A stretch of 64,000 bases of DNA from Eleusine coracana subsp. coracana (lineage: Eukaryota > Streptophyta > Magnoliopsida > Poales > Poaceae), in NCBI GenBank assembly GCA_032690845.1, contig CM064422.1, positions 6,758,001 through 6,822,000 on the forward strand, written 5' to 3'. Each line of letters begins with the position of its first letter. Position 1 is the first letter of the stretch. Under the pieces are notes generated by a model. That model worked only from the letters and a program-made list of their open reading frames with translations, did no database searches and was not told the DNA's origin. Of the stretch, positions 23,852 through 35,800 are shown in pieces. Both the position numbers and the translations under genes were made by a program.

Positions 23852-25280
23852 TGTAAGCTTCATCACCATTGTGGGTCACCCCAAAAAAGGTATGAATGTT
23901 TTGTTGATTGGATGAAAAACATGAAATATGGTTAATGTTTACTTGATTGTTGTGCCTACAGGATCTATCTATCAACTCAAACATCAACATGGTGAATGTT
24001 GCTTGATGATCAATGGAGGACTCCATGGAGTGCCATGAAGATCTTGCTGGAGAGTCATGGTGATGGAGATGGATCAAGGCTAAGGATAGCTAGGTCCAAG
24101 TGTGTGTGATCACTTGGCTAGTGTGTAGGCTTGAGTCCAAAAAAAAAATCGTACTATCAAGAGGGTACGAGTCATTCCCTTAGGCTTCTCTAGGATTAAA
24201 GTGTTGGTATACTCAAGTAAAGATCTAGTACACATAGAGTGGCAGTTGAGAAGGATTGGTCAAGGCTTGGGAGCTTGGAGACCAAGAGGACAACAACTTT
24301 CAGCTTCAGGACAGGTCACCGTAAGATACAGCGAGGTCGTCATAGGGTCCATTAAGAAATGCTCTTGTACACGCAGGTATGTGGGTATCACCGTATGTTG
24401 CGGAGGTTAATTCACCGTAAGGTACAATGAATGCCAAGGAGTTGTACAAAAGGGGCAGTGTCTCATGGAATGGAGGTCACCATAAGATATGATGATGTCG
24501 CCGTAAGATATGGCGAGTCAAGGAGAACGAAGGTCATTTTCAGGTAAACTCTGGAGAACTTACGACGAAGTTGACGTAAGGTACGGTGACCTATGGAGGA
24601 AGAGAAGTGGCCAGAACTCAAGTGTTGTCGTTGACGTTACGGCATGGTCGTCGTAGGATACGGCAATCTGAGGAGTTGAAGTGGTCGTAGGTACTCTCTG
24701 CACACCTTACGGCGATGCCGCCGTAAGGTATGGTGACCTAGAGGATTTGTGCGCAGAGAGGCACTGGAGATCAAATGTCATCATATGCTCGAGCGGAGGT
24801 CGCCGTATTGTACGGTGACTATACTCAGAGGTCACTATACTGTATAGTGGTATATTACGATGGTTGGCTTTCAGGTTTGTCAGCTTTTTGGCAACGGCTA
24901 GTGAAGTAGTTGAAGACTATATATAACTTTGTTGGGGGTTTTTCATACCCATCTTGGCCATCTGGATAGCTAGGCAAACTTGGGGAGAGCCAAGAGGAGA
25001 AGAGGAGACACTAGAGCAAGGATTGGAGCTATCTTTGAATGTCTTGGAGAGTAACACAATAGCCTCTTGTGTCTCTAGCATAGAAGAGGTTGTAGGGAGG
25101 ATTACTGTTGTTACTCTTGATCTATGAAGGCCTAGACCAGTTAAGAATCGGTGAACAAGCCTATTGTATCGTAACGTGTTGTGAAGGCTATCACAAGTCT
25201 GTACAAGGTTTGAGCTCGCCTTTGAAATGAGCATCATGAGAGAGCATAAAAGATATTCGTGAGAGTTCCCGATTCAACCC
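23852..25280 (+). mobile_element. 3' LTR of the host Copia element
   Basis: It begins TGTAAGCTTCATCACC directly after the PPT. It shares the general layout and some end motifs of LTRs a-c (GTATGAATGTTTTG near the start, GAGTTCCCGATTCAACCC near the end) but is a different family. Its middle (24,300-24,870) carries palindromes of CACCGTA-TACGGTG type rather than ACCGGAC-GTCCGGT. The 3' end is lost in a long poly-C run. Confidence 0.75.
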
Positions 25281-25470
25281 TCCCCCCCCCCCCCCCCCCC
25301 CCCGTAATGGGTTAGTCAATAACCGACTACCCTATTTGACCACTTGCATGCCAACTTGGATGGGACAGGGACTAGTCGGTCACTAGATAACCAACTAGTT
25401 TTGAGCTAGGAACTAGCCAGTCGACCAATTACCGATAGGTCATTTTGCGCCCCCCCCCCCCCCCCCCAAG
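25278..25470. other. Two long poly-C tracts flanking palindrome-rich sequence
   Basis: Runs of about 24 C (25,277-25,302) and 18 C (25,450-25,468) enclose about 145 bp rich in imperfect palindromes around GACTAGTCGGTC. Homopolymers this long are prone to assembly or sequencing error. Confidence 0.6.
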
Positions 25471-25559
25471 CCCCACCGCATGGCCAGGAAGGGTGCCATG
25501 CCACATAGGATATCAGTTACTACAAAACCGACCGATACCTATTTTTGCAATTTTAGCAA

Positions 25560-26045
25560 TTTCTATCCCAGATCTACAATGCTCTTTTAAAATAATATTA
25601 TTTAAAAAAACAACAGCTAGCACGTATGCACTCGTAAAGGGACGAACGTTGTGTGCTATGCAAACAGGAGACGCTGATCACCTCCTCGTCACCCCACTAG
25701 CACAATTCATTTGGTGCTTACTAAAGGAATCCTTCGGGTGGAAGGACCATCCTAGGTCGATGGAGGATTTGGTGACTTGCTGGCTCCCAAAAGATTTTTG
25801 GGCAAGCTATGATACGGGCTTATTCGTCTTTGCTGGCCAAGCTTGAACAATCTGGAATACCAGAAATAAAATGTGTTTCAAATCGGAGTTCCCTTATAAA
25901 CCAATTGATGTAATATACAATGGGATTTCGTAATTGCAGAGATGGAGGACAGTGTTGAGGCCGCTGAACAAAACGAAGGTGGACCGCATTATGACAAGCT
26001 TCAAGCCGCGCTAGAGAGAGTAATACATCAGATATAGGCTTCATT
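25560..26045 (+). pseudogene. L1-type LINE fragment, RT zinc-binding (zf-RVT) C-terminus
   Basis: The plus strand reads TGDADHLLVTPLAQFIWCLL, then WLPKDFWASYDTGLFVFAGQA, a stop, TIWNTRNKMCFKSEFP and LQRWRTVLRPLNKTKVDRI. The order fits the C-terminal zf-RVT and tail of plant L1 reverse transcriptases. Only this end remains, with one stop at about 25,846. Confidence 0.65.
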
Positions 26046-26088
26046 TATACTCCTGTTAGGCAGCTTTGAGACTTATAGTCATCTAGTC

Positions 26089-26393
26089 ATCCAGTCTCAG
26101 TGAAATTTGATAGATGAAATTATCTTTCTCAATACATAATTTCATCTCACAGTTTCATAGAGAAGTCATATCATTAAATTATTGTATTGTGATTGATCCT
26201 AATAAATTTGGATGAAACTTTTTGCTCTCAATGGAAGTTTCAATAGAGTTTCATACATATGAAACTAGGTCAAATGAGTTTCATCCTAATAAAACTCATT
26301 TCATCTCTTTTATCTTAATCACTTTACCATATCATCGTTTTAGCTGATGTGACACCTTATTTAATACTTATGAAACTCCCACTGAGACTAGCC
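26089..26393. mobile_element. Probable MITE with AGTCTCAGTG ends
   Basis: The left end CCAGTCTCAGTGAAATTTGAT and the inverted right end GGCTAGTCTCAGTGGGAGTTTC match imperfectly. The interior repeats gtttcat motifs. I could not fix a TSD. It is related to the split MITE at 57,599/60,938. Confidence 0.5.
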
Positions 26394-27070
26394 TTGCATC
26401 GAGTTCGAGGAGAACCATAAAAACTGTGTGCCAATGTTTTTCTTTCAATATAAGCGGGGGACGCATTTTGTCTAAAATGTCACAGCCTATAATATTGTTT
26501 CTTCTATACTCTATAATTTGTTTATTTTACAATCTCGTATCAACACACGGACATATATTACATAATCTACCAAATGTATTTGTTTGAACAATATAGATAT
26601 GTAGTTTACAGAAGATATTACGTTCCAGCATTATAATATAGTTTACAAAAGAATTCAACGAGCAGTGCTGGGCCGTTTTCTGGGTCCGGTGTGTCCCGTG
26701 TCTGGTGGGCTGGTAGGTGCGACGCGCCTCGCGGTTGATGGGCCAGACTGGGCAGCTGGGCCGAACAACACGTGATCCATAATAACAGCACAGCAATTAC
26801 GCAATTCGAACTAAACTGGCAATACAATAAAATGACCTAGCAGTAACAGTAAGACATCAGAAATAAAAGGAGTTCATAAACATTGAAGTTTGCAGATATA
26901 AACACGCAAGGGAAAGTAACATTATACCTCACCATTACATATGTTTTTAACTCCTACAGAGCTTATGACATAAGTGAGCAACTTGGTTCTCAGACAAAGG
27001 AAACCGTGATAAATGCAACATCCTTGCACAAAAAGCGTGTCTTACGGAACACACGTTTCAGGTACTTCTA
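26394..27070. other. Spacer downstream of the DUF3615-like gene
   Basis: No coding sequence is recognised. It may include the 3' UTR of the minus-strand gene that stops at 27,072. Confidence 0.4.
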
Positions 27071-27071
27071 C

Positions 27072-30000
27072 TCAGGACAGAGCTTCTCTGCAAAGCATGT
27101 CATGCGTGAGTTCCAGAGCCTCGCTGTTATGATCTGTATGCGCTTCCTCATCTTCCGGTGAGCTGTAATCATTTTCGGATGCTTCCTCTTCCTCCGTATC
27201 TGTGTTATCATCATCTTCAGGAGCCTCTCTGCGAAGCCGTTCTTCATCTGCAATAGCCTGTCTCTCATGCTCACGTGCTTCCTCTTCCTTCTTAACTAAA
27301 TCATTCATGCCCTGAGCAAATCATAGTCCACAGCAGGATCAAAATACACACTATCCTCCTCATATGAGAAACCAACAAAATCAATCGTCTGCTTATAAAA
27401 GAGGGTAAGCCCTTCCATGCCAACTCTCCGTTTCCCACAAGCCAATTCCTCGAAGTCTGTTTCACGCCCACGATAAGTTCCAAAAGCTGGATGCACAATC
27501 TTATTTCCTTTGTACTCACAATGAAAACACCGACCTGTTCTCGGTAAAAAAAAAATGAAGTCGTCTCAGCAGCAAGCCAAAGAAAAATATCAGACTTATC
27601 TTCAAACACTCCTAAATTAAACTTTGAGGTCGCACGCAAAATATTGGGAATAAATGGTAAGGGTTGCAAAGATGCATGGTAGACTGCAGTTTTTGTTACA
27701 TGGCTAATTATTCTTGGGGTAGATGGGAAGGATTATGAAACATTTTGTTGTTTACATCAGTAATCAGCTATAAAATGCATCAGTAATCAGCTATATAAAA
27801 TGCCAATAGTCAAATACATCAGTAATCAGCTATATACACATCAAAAATTTCTACTGTTAGCTCATCTAGGACACAAATAATACAAAGCTTGCATATGCGC
27901 TCTTTTGAATCCACAAGGAAAGCAGATAAGCTTACTGGAGCTGCACCCCAACAACTAGGAGGGTTCACCAAAAATGACTGAGTACCCAATTCACCAGGAA
28001 AGGTCATTGCAAGACAGTAAATAGGGTCCTAAATGCAGTATTGACAATTCAGATGATGATTTGTGTGTCAAGGCAACAATGTTAGTGGTACTACTTTATA
28101 ACTTGCGGAAATATGTGACATTCAATAGTAAAGCAAATGTGAAGTCATACCAGAATCTGTGGGCAACCCTAGTACAGTGCAGAACATGGATGGTATATCC
28201 AGGGATTCTTCACCATTGCTGCACTCCAGAAAAAAAAAGCTTGGGAGCTGCATTGTCAGGTTGTGAACCCTTTGGTATTGCCAGAAAATTGACATGAATG
28301 TAAGGGAATCCATTGTAATTATTGAAGTAACCATGCCTGCCATTTTCAGGTATCTCGAAATTGGTACCACAGATGACATGAAGCTCGTACTGGGTTCCCT
28401 GTAACAAGGCAGTCGTTCAGAATGGATGTTTACCAATATAATCAAGAGCAACAATATCAAAAGACAAGGTGATAAGAACCAACCTTTTCTATTTCATATC
28501 TCTGCAATGCAGCTTTAACCTTTCTACGAATGAAATATTGATTAGCAATAAACTTTTCCTTGTTCTTTTTTATGATCTTATCCGCGCTTGGAACCAACTC
28601 TGGAACTGATGGCATGGGTTTGACTGGGACAGGCTTCTTCAAAAAATATCTTGAAATGTGCTCCAGCTCCTTGGACGTGAGTGCACGGACAAGCGCTTGC
28701 GATGACTCAAGAGTGGGAAACAGAGTTGGACTGGTCGACATGATAAATTCTGCTTGTGCTTTAGGATGAGGATGCCATGCAGCTTCTGCTGCAGACCTGT
28801 AGGCGTCTTCATAAGAATTGGAAGTATCATGCTCCTGCATTGCTCTAAAAATGACTTCCTGAAGGTTAACATTGCAGCAGAAAAGGCGCACCATGGCCTC
28901 ATGTTCAGTGAGTGCAGGGAAGAGGCTGTGAAGGAAAGCAAGCAGACCACTGAGGGAGCGGCACCCAATGCGAACGAGGCTATTGGTGCTGATCATGTCC
29001 ACCTTAAGTTCTTCATTTGGGGGGAATGTGGTGTCATACCAGATGGTGTTGAGGATGATATTGGAGACAGGGTTATCAGCAGGACCAAAGCAGAGACCGG
29101 CCTTGAGGAGGCCACGGTGATGTCGACTGCGCAAGGCATCCTTCGGAAGCTGCGCAATCGCTTTCAGGTATAACAAATGGATTTTCTCCAGAACCAAAAT
29201 CCTCAAGAGTTTCTGTGCTTGCAAAAGGACACTTGTTCAAGCTGTCGGTTCCTTTGATGTAGCCATTTAAGCGGAGGGTAGCGTGAAGAACAGGTTGTCG
29301 CGAGTCATCCTGCTGCTCGAGAGGTTCGGCCAGTAACTTGTGGAGCCGATCGATAGCACCAAAAGACAGGCAGCCTTCAATGTTCAGTATCTGTGAGAGC
29401 TTTTCAAAACGCGAAGCCAGCAAGATCGATCTGGCTGCCAGGGCGGCTGGCTCAGGATGCAAAGCAGACACGGCAGCGCACCTCAGGGCAATCTCCATTG
29501 TCGGCGAGGAGATTGGGCACAATCTGCCTCCAATGGGCCGAGTGCACTCAATGAGGTGGACGGCGGCGAGCAGATCGGCCTTGGCCGTGAGGAGGTATTG
29601 CAGGGCCTCGGTGACGGGGAGATTGCGGAAGTAGCAGATGAGGAACGTGACCAGGCCCTCGAGGGAGCGCTGCGCCACGGTCCCCCGTTTCTGCGTACTG
29701 GCGCCTCCCTGATTCAGCCTCGGAGGAAGGCAGGAGATGCTGCTAGCATCCGTAGTGATCACTGACATGGCCTCATCCCTCATCCTCCGTGCCTCCCCCT
29801 CCTCATCTTCCGCCACCTCCACATCCTGCTGCTCCTCCGTGGTGGCCGCCTTCCTTTTCCTCCCGATCCTGCTACTCTTATCCAAATCCTCCTTGCCTTG
29901 CCCGGCGGCGTTGGGCTCGGGTAAGGGCTTGCAGGAGGAGACGGTGTTGGCGATGATGTTGGAGACGGGATCCAGTAGGCCGAAGCAGAGGCCGGAGTCA

Positions 30001-30158
30001 ACGAGGTGCGAGATCAGCAGCGGCGTCCCTTCCGCTGAGAAACGGTCGAGCGCCGCCCTGTAGTACCCATGGATGAGCTTGAGCAGCTCCGACAGAACAA
30101 CCCTACGGTCCTTAGCCGCCGACGAGGGGGTGGATCCGGAGCTGCCTCCGCTGGACAT
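27072..30158 (-). CDS. DUF3615-like grass family protein, several apparent frameshifts
   Basis: Function is unknown. Exon 1 (30,158 to about 29,190) encodes MSSGGSSGSTP..., a motif LCFGLLDPVSNIIANTV, an acidic K/R stretch and a helical region. A second related module follows in another frame (29,190-28,470), with IHLLYLKAIAQLP and LCFGPADNPVSNIILNTIW. The next exon starts after a clear GT-AG intron at about 28,405 (GTQYELHVICGTNF...YIHVNFLAIPKG). Further exons contain GRCFHCEYKGNKIVHPAFG (about 27,540-27,480) and an acidic coiled C-terminus (27,308-27,072). Repeated PVSNII modules and the C-terminal domain suggest the DUF3615 family of grasses. The frame changes near 29,180, 28,230, 27,550 and 27,305, and two of these coincide with runs of 8-10 A/T. 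It is either a decaying gene or one with sequence errors. Confidence 0.6.
27758..27833. repeat. Three copies of an 18-bp motif in an intron
   Basis: CATCAGTAATCAGCTATA occurs three times, irregularly spaced, inside an intron of the DUF3615-like gene. Confidence 0.75.
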
Positions 30159-30188
30159 CGGAGTCCTAAACTCGTGGAGAGACTCGAC

Positions 30189-30515
30189 GGTTCGTTTGTT
30201 TGAGCCTAAATTAATTCATATCAAACATTAAAATGTTATATATAATTATTATTAAATATAAAATTAATTATAAAGTTGAATACGCATCAGCGTAACAAAT
30301 TTATTAAACTTAATTAAATCATTATTAAAAAATATTTACTATAGCATCATATTATTTAATTATGACTAAATTAGTTTTAATAGATTTATTTCATCATTCA
30401 GAGGGAGGGTTATGAACTGAGTTTTATCAGTAATCTATATTTAATATTCCTAATTAGTATTACAATATTCGATATGACAGATCTAAAAATCAGAGGGTGA
30501 GAAACGAACACACCC
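30189..30515. mobile_element. GGGTGTTTG-type grass MITE, diverged
   Basis: The ends are GGTTCGTTTGTTTGAGCC and, inverted, GGGTGTGTTCGTTTCTC. The internal landmarks ATTCGATATGACAG and TTTACTATAGCATCA are characteristic of this abundant grass MITE. It sits directly upstream of the DUF3615-like gene and may overlap its promoter. Confidence 0.7.
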
Positions 30516-32110
30516 AGTTCTTCTCCGAAGAACAAAAACACCTGTATGAGGATTGTCTTATAACTTCGGCCCACTTTGTTTATAAATTTACTAGCAAAAT
30601 ATTCGTGTGTTGTCATGGATCTTTGTTAAAAATTATAGTTAGAATTTTTTTTGTAATTATAAAAAAAATTTAATTAATCAATTTTTTGGCCTTGAGCATT
30701 TGCTCTATTTTTATTTTGTTTTACCTTTTTGAGTTTTAAAAAAACTATTAATTATAATAGTTTTAGAGTGAGTTATTATTGGAATTCTTTTTATTAGTTT
30801 TTATCCAAAATATGATGTTAAAGCAATAGATGATTAATTATTGTTAGTATGAAATATCGAATTAAAATCGGAGTCCAATTCAACAACGGATTAGAAATGG
30901 TTCAAAAGCGATTTAAACTGATTAGTGAATCATTGTAGAATACAAACTGAATACGACAATATTACGAACATATCTGGACACGAAAAAAGTGGTCTACACG
31001 ATATTACCTCAATTAATAAGTTGTATAGATTAATATTGCACGGGTAGACCGTATTTATTATTAAATTAGCAAAGTGTCAGTGCGTTGCTATAGGTTTAAA
31101 AAAATAAAACACTTTTTATAATTTATAAACGTAAATTATTTATACAATATAATTATTGACTTTTTTATATAAAAAATTATATTATTATTATTATTATTGG
31201 TGCTTCTTAGTGTACCATTTTATATGTCATAAGTAATAATTTTTCTACTATTTTTTTATCGTATTTTTATCATAAATATTTTTTTATCTCTAATATTATC
31301 GATTTCCACATATTGTGTCGTTTGAGTGCTATGTTGTAAAATTAAGTGAAATGACACTAAAAAAATACCTAATTATGAGAAGTACCGATATGAAGATTAA
31401 TTCGTCATGCAAAAAGAGTTTTCTCACAAACTCATGATATCTACAAGATATCACTAGATCTCTATAAAACCTAACATGCAAGACCAAGATCGTGACTCAA
31501 TGTTTAAAATTTTCTAGAAGCTTTATTCGATAGGAAAAATCAATTCACGTATAATAAAAATAACACTGCATTAGGACATGATTTTTGACTTGAAAACATG
31601 GTCTAATAAGAAAAGTTAAAACACAAAGTTGTAGATCTCGTCGATATCTTTTTGGAACATATGTAGATCATATTATTTGGAGTTCGAAGATAGGAGATAT
31701 GGATCCCGCACAGACAGAGACAGGAGTCCGAATCTGAATAAATATTTTTACATCGTAAATTTGGAAATTAAAATGGTGAAATCTTGACATCCATTGAATA
31801 TCAAAGTTGTGGAATATTTCGAGGGCTACGAGATAGAGTCCGAGTTTGCCTTATTTGAACTCTGGATGATTTATGATTTTTTTTAAATTTGGTGCTTGAT
31901 AGAAGTTACGAAACCGATTTGGATTCAATCTTTAACTTTGTAGGTGTACGACAGATTTGAACATGTATACCTAATTAATAGATTGTAAAGATTATTAAAG
32001 TACGCGTGCGTTACTATAGACTTAAAAAAATATTTTTATATGAAAAATATGTGTGAATTTTCTAACTCTTTGCACGCTCTCTCTTGAAAGCTCTTTATTA
32101 CTAGGAACAG
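30516..32110. other. AT-rich spacer with a dispersed repeat
   Basis: No genes are seen. A segment around AAAGTGNCNGTGCGTTGCTAT followed by a T/A-rich tail occurs at about 31,070-31,130. It is repeated at about 31,990-32,105 and, closest to the second copy, at 32,430-32,550, which includes TCTCTCTTGAAACCTCTTTATTACT. Confidence 0.5.
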
Positions 32111-32111
32111 A

Positions 32112-32400
32112 CGGTCAATATATATGTATATGAATCGGCGGACTCATGTGCTGGTTAGACGCGACATAATGTCGGACTCATGTACGGGTTAAATGCGACA
32201 TAATGTATATATACAAATCAAACTCGCATGAGCTCATATTAACCTAATCCAATACGTATATGATACAATATATATATATATATAAATTAAACTCACATGA
32301 GCTTATATTAATATAATCTAATACGTAAAATCAACACTAAATTAAATCAATACCAAAATCAATATCAAACTAAAATAACACCAATGATGACCTAACCTAA
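32112..32400. repeat. Dispersed repeat, copy 1 (pair with 48,379-48,690)
   Basis: An (AT)-rich start is followed by GAATCGGCGGACTCATGTGC, GACATAATGTATATATA and CTCGCATGAGCTCATATTAA. The same order and orientation are found at 48.4 kb. I cannot assign a class. Confidence 0.7.
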
Positions 32401-32550
32401 ATTAACACAAGTAGACTGTATTTATTATTAAAAAAACTTACAAAGTGCCCGTGGGTTACTATGAACTTCAAAAAAGTTATTTCTATATAAAAAATATGTT
32501 TGAACTTTCTGACTTTTGTCATTCTCTCTCTTGAAACCTCTTTATTACTG

Positions 32551-32603
32551 GTAGGTATATTTTGTAACTAGCCACAAAATGTCTGTAGCCGGGTCGTCCG
32601 ACC
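32551..32603. repeat. Candidate left terminal inverted repeat of a composite MULE
   Basis: GTAGGTATATTTTGTAACTA, a short gap, then TGTAGCCGGGTCGTCCGACC. The same two blocks occur inverted at 48,377-48,333 with about three mismatches in 40 bases and a smaller gap. The pair brackets the FAR1-like and Ulp1-like genes. Confidence 0.5.
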
Positions 32604-32899
32604 CAAGCATCTAGATAGGCCATGTCAGGCAGGCAACCGAGCGGTCCAACAAAGCCGAGTGTTTGACCCAAAGGCACGTAGTCTGACTTGAGCCCGCACT
32701 GGTGTGCGATGGAATCGATCCACGGCTTTGCGAATGGTTGCGCGGCCATGGCGACGGCGACACCAAAATCATTCGACCAAAGAAATTGGTGAAGACGTGA
32801 GCAATAGGATCGGCTCACCAGCCTCGAGCACTTCTTTTCCGCATCAACCATTGCTCCCCACGGGATCATTAGGATGTCCATCATCCTCAGCAAACAATC

Positions 32900-35800
32900 A
32901 ACAATCAACGGCCAGCAGATCAAGTTTCGGCAACTCTGTCGCATGGAATTGTCCTTGCAGCGCCGGGCACAAGCGCTGCTGCAACTTGCGAAACAGGTTT
33001 CATTAGTGGGCGATCAACCGTGACTCCTCCAGCAGCGATCTCACCTACGGCCATGACGACGACTGATCCGAAGAAAACATACTCTCACGTGAGTAAACAA
33101 ACCATTGCTTTCCGTGTTTACTGTTCTTTATTTAGTAATTAAAATAACTGGATGTAATGGCCTGCCCTTGGTAGTTCGGTACTTGAATGGATAATGTTAT
33201 GTGTGCCTTTTTTTATTCCTTTAGATCTTTAGTACAAGCAGTGATCTATTTTGTGAAAAATACATCCTAATGGCTTGGTGCTGTAGAGTGTGATACGAAA
33301 GGCCTGGATTTTTAGATTCTTTGCTTGAATAATTTATATCTATCAAAATTGTATTGCACGAGTTTGAAAATATCTCTTCTTGTCATGTTATTGGCTTCAG
33401 AATTATAAATTAATCTTACAAAATATATAAACTTGGCAGGGCCTAGAAGTTAGCTACCACATTTGCTAAAAACAATTAGTGTGCAGATAATCAATTTTGT
33501 ATAATCAAATTGTGCTAGAACTCGGACTTTTGTTTGCTACTTGAACATCCATCATATCTTTTGAAAAATATAGTACAGTGCTAATTAAGTTAATTGCAAC
33601 ACAGAGTTAGTTATGAAAATATTTTATTCTCGTTGAAAGGCATGTAACTAGTCCTAATAAATAAAAGCACGCCTTGCAGGATCCCTTAATACCAACAAAT
33701 TTAGTGTCCAAAGAAGAACTGCAATTTCAGAGCCGTGACGAAGCGTATCAGCTCTATTTGTTCTATGCTAGGATAGCCGGATTTGATGTCTGCATATCCA
33801 AGACACATCCCAATGTGGATGAGTTTTGCTGCAATAAGCAAGGAAAATGAGATTTTTACAAGCCAGGGGAAGAAAGGAAGATAGAGAAGACATCAATGAG
33901 GACAATGTGCAAGGCATTCATGAAGGCAAAATTTGATAAAAAGAAGAGATGTTGGTTGTTTGAAAGGATCAGAATGGAGCACAATCACCCCATGGCACCA
34001 ATGGAGGAGGCGGTGCAGTTCATGCATGCCCACAAGATTAAAGATCCGGTCATCATAGAGTTGGTTGATCAATGGCACAGAAACAATGTGCCCGCTAATT
34101 GTACCGTGAACTTGTTGTCTGATATGTATGATGGACGGCATAATATTAGTTTCACTAAACAAGACCTGAAAAATAGGTAACAGAAGCTTAATGAGTATAT
34201 GTATACTAACATATTGTTACTTAAAGGTGGATTTTATTAAATCTTGTGCCGTTCATTTCAGGAGAGCTGCAACTGCTAGGGAAGAGAGGAAAAATGATAT
34301 ACCAAAGCTGCTAGAGTTTTTCAAAAAAATGAGAGCAGAGAATGAACGATTCTACTATGAGGTGCAGGTCGACGATGAAAATATGATATAAAATATATTT
34401 TGGAGTCATGCAAGCCAACGTGCAGAATATGTGGATTTTGGGGATGTGGTTACTTCTGACACCACATATAGGACCAATGTATATAGCATGCCACTTGCAA
34501 TATTTGTTGGTTCAAACCATCAGCTTCAAAATATTATTTTCGGGCAAGCACTGTTGCACAACGAGCAATCTGACTCATTTGATTGGTTGTTTAAGGCATT
34601 CCAAAACTACATGAGATCTAAGAAGGGCCCTAGATGCATACTTACAGGTATGAACTATAACTGTCAAATGTAAATTTGCCTGCTATTTTTATTTTGCCAA
34701 GATATTAGTATTTAGTTGTTGCAATTCATTATTGGTGGAAATTTGACTAACTATATATGTAAAAATGTTTCTACATATCAGGATAGCTCTATGGCAGCGA
34801 CAATCAAAAGAGTTTTCATAAAAACAATTCATCGACTATGTCGGTGGCACATGCTGAAGAAGTACAGGTTGGAGCTAAAGAAATTGTATGATGCTCATGA
34901 GGGTCTGAAAGAAAAGCTTCGCACCGTAATAAACCACCCACTAACAACTACAGAATTCGAGGCAGCATGGGATACTTTGGTGGATGAGTATGGGATACGT
35001 GAGAATGTTGCCATAAATGGCCTTTGGAAGCAAAGGGAACAGTGGATTCCAGCAAACTTCAAACAATACTGCTGTGGGAGGATGACATCAATGCAAAGAA
35101 GTGAAAGTGTGAACATGATGGTGAAAGCTAGCAGCTTCGCGACACATCTGACATCTATAAATAAGCTTGCACGTAAGCTGCTCAAGGTTATTCAACATAC
35201 TAATCATACTAGTGCTGGAGAAACCCATCGGTCTCAGGTAATAACTCCATCATCGGTCTCAGGTAATAACTCCATGTGATGTTCTTGGCCCCGTTGTTAA
35301 AATTTAACTTTTGGTGCTATAATTCTGATAACTAACATAGTATTACATTGTCAGTCCAAAGTCATTAGGGACACATTGCATCTCTTTGACTCACAGTTGA
35401 GTAGAGTGTACACAAGGGTAGTATACAACAAGTACAAGGAGACGTATATGAACAACACTGCATTCCACATCGATGTTGACAAGGAAAGGGAGAATGGGTA
35501 CCTGGTTACCCACATCAATGAGTCTAGGAAATATGCCTGGTACCAGCATTCATTCAAATTATTTGCCAATGTGGAAGCCAGAGTATTTGAATGTGAGTGT
35601 CGAACATGGGAACACACAGGTACTTGCAAGGTTCAAATAAAATATTTTCCATATTTGTTGATATGAAACCATGTAGTACAATTTGGATAACTAGATATAT
35701 TGTTTAACAAAAAACTGATCACGTTTATCATTGTGTACAGGACTGTTCTGTGAGCATCTAGTAAAAGCATTTACACACTTGCAAATTAAAAAAAGTACAA

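Noticed and set aside
28560..29765. Plus-strand ORFs of 70-140 codons
   Set aside because: They mirror the minus-strand DUF3615-like exons and lack domains of their own.
32519..32944. 141-codon minus-strand ORF
   Set aside because: No recognisable domain. It overlaps the candidate terminal repeat and the first exon of the FAR1-like gene on the other strand.
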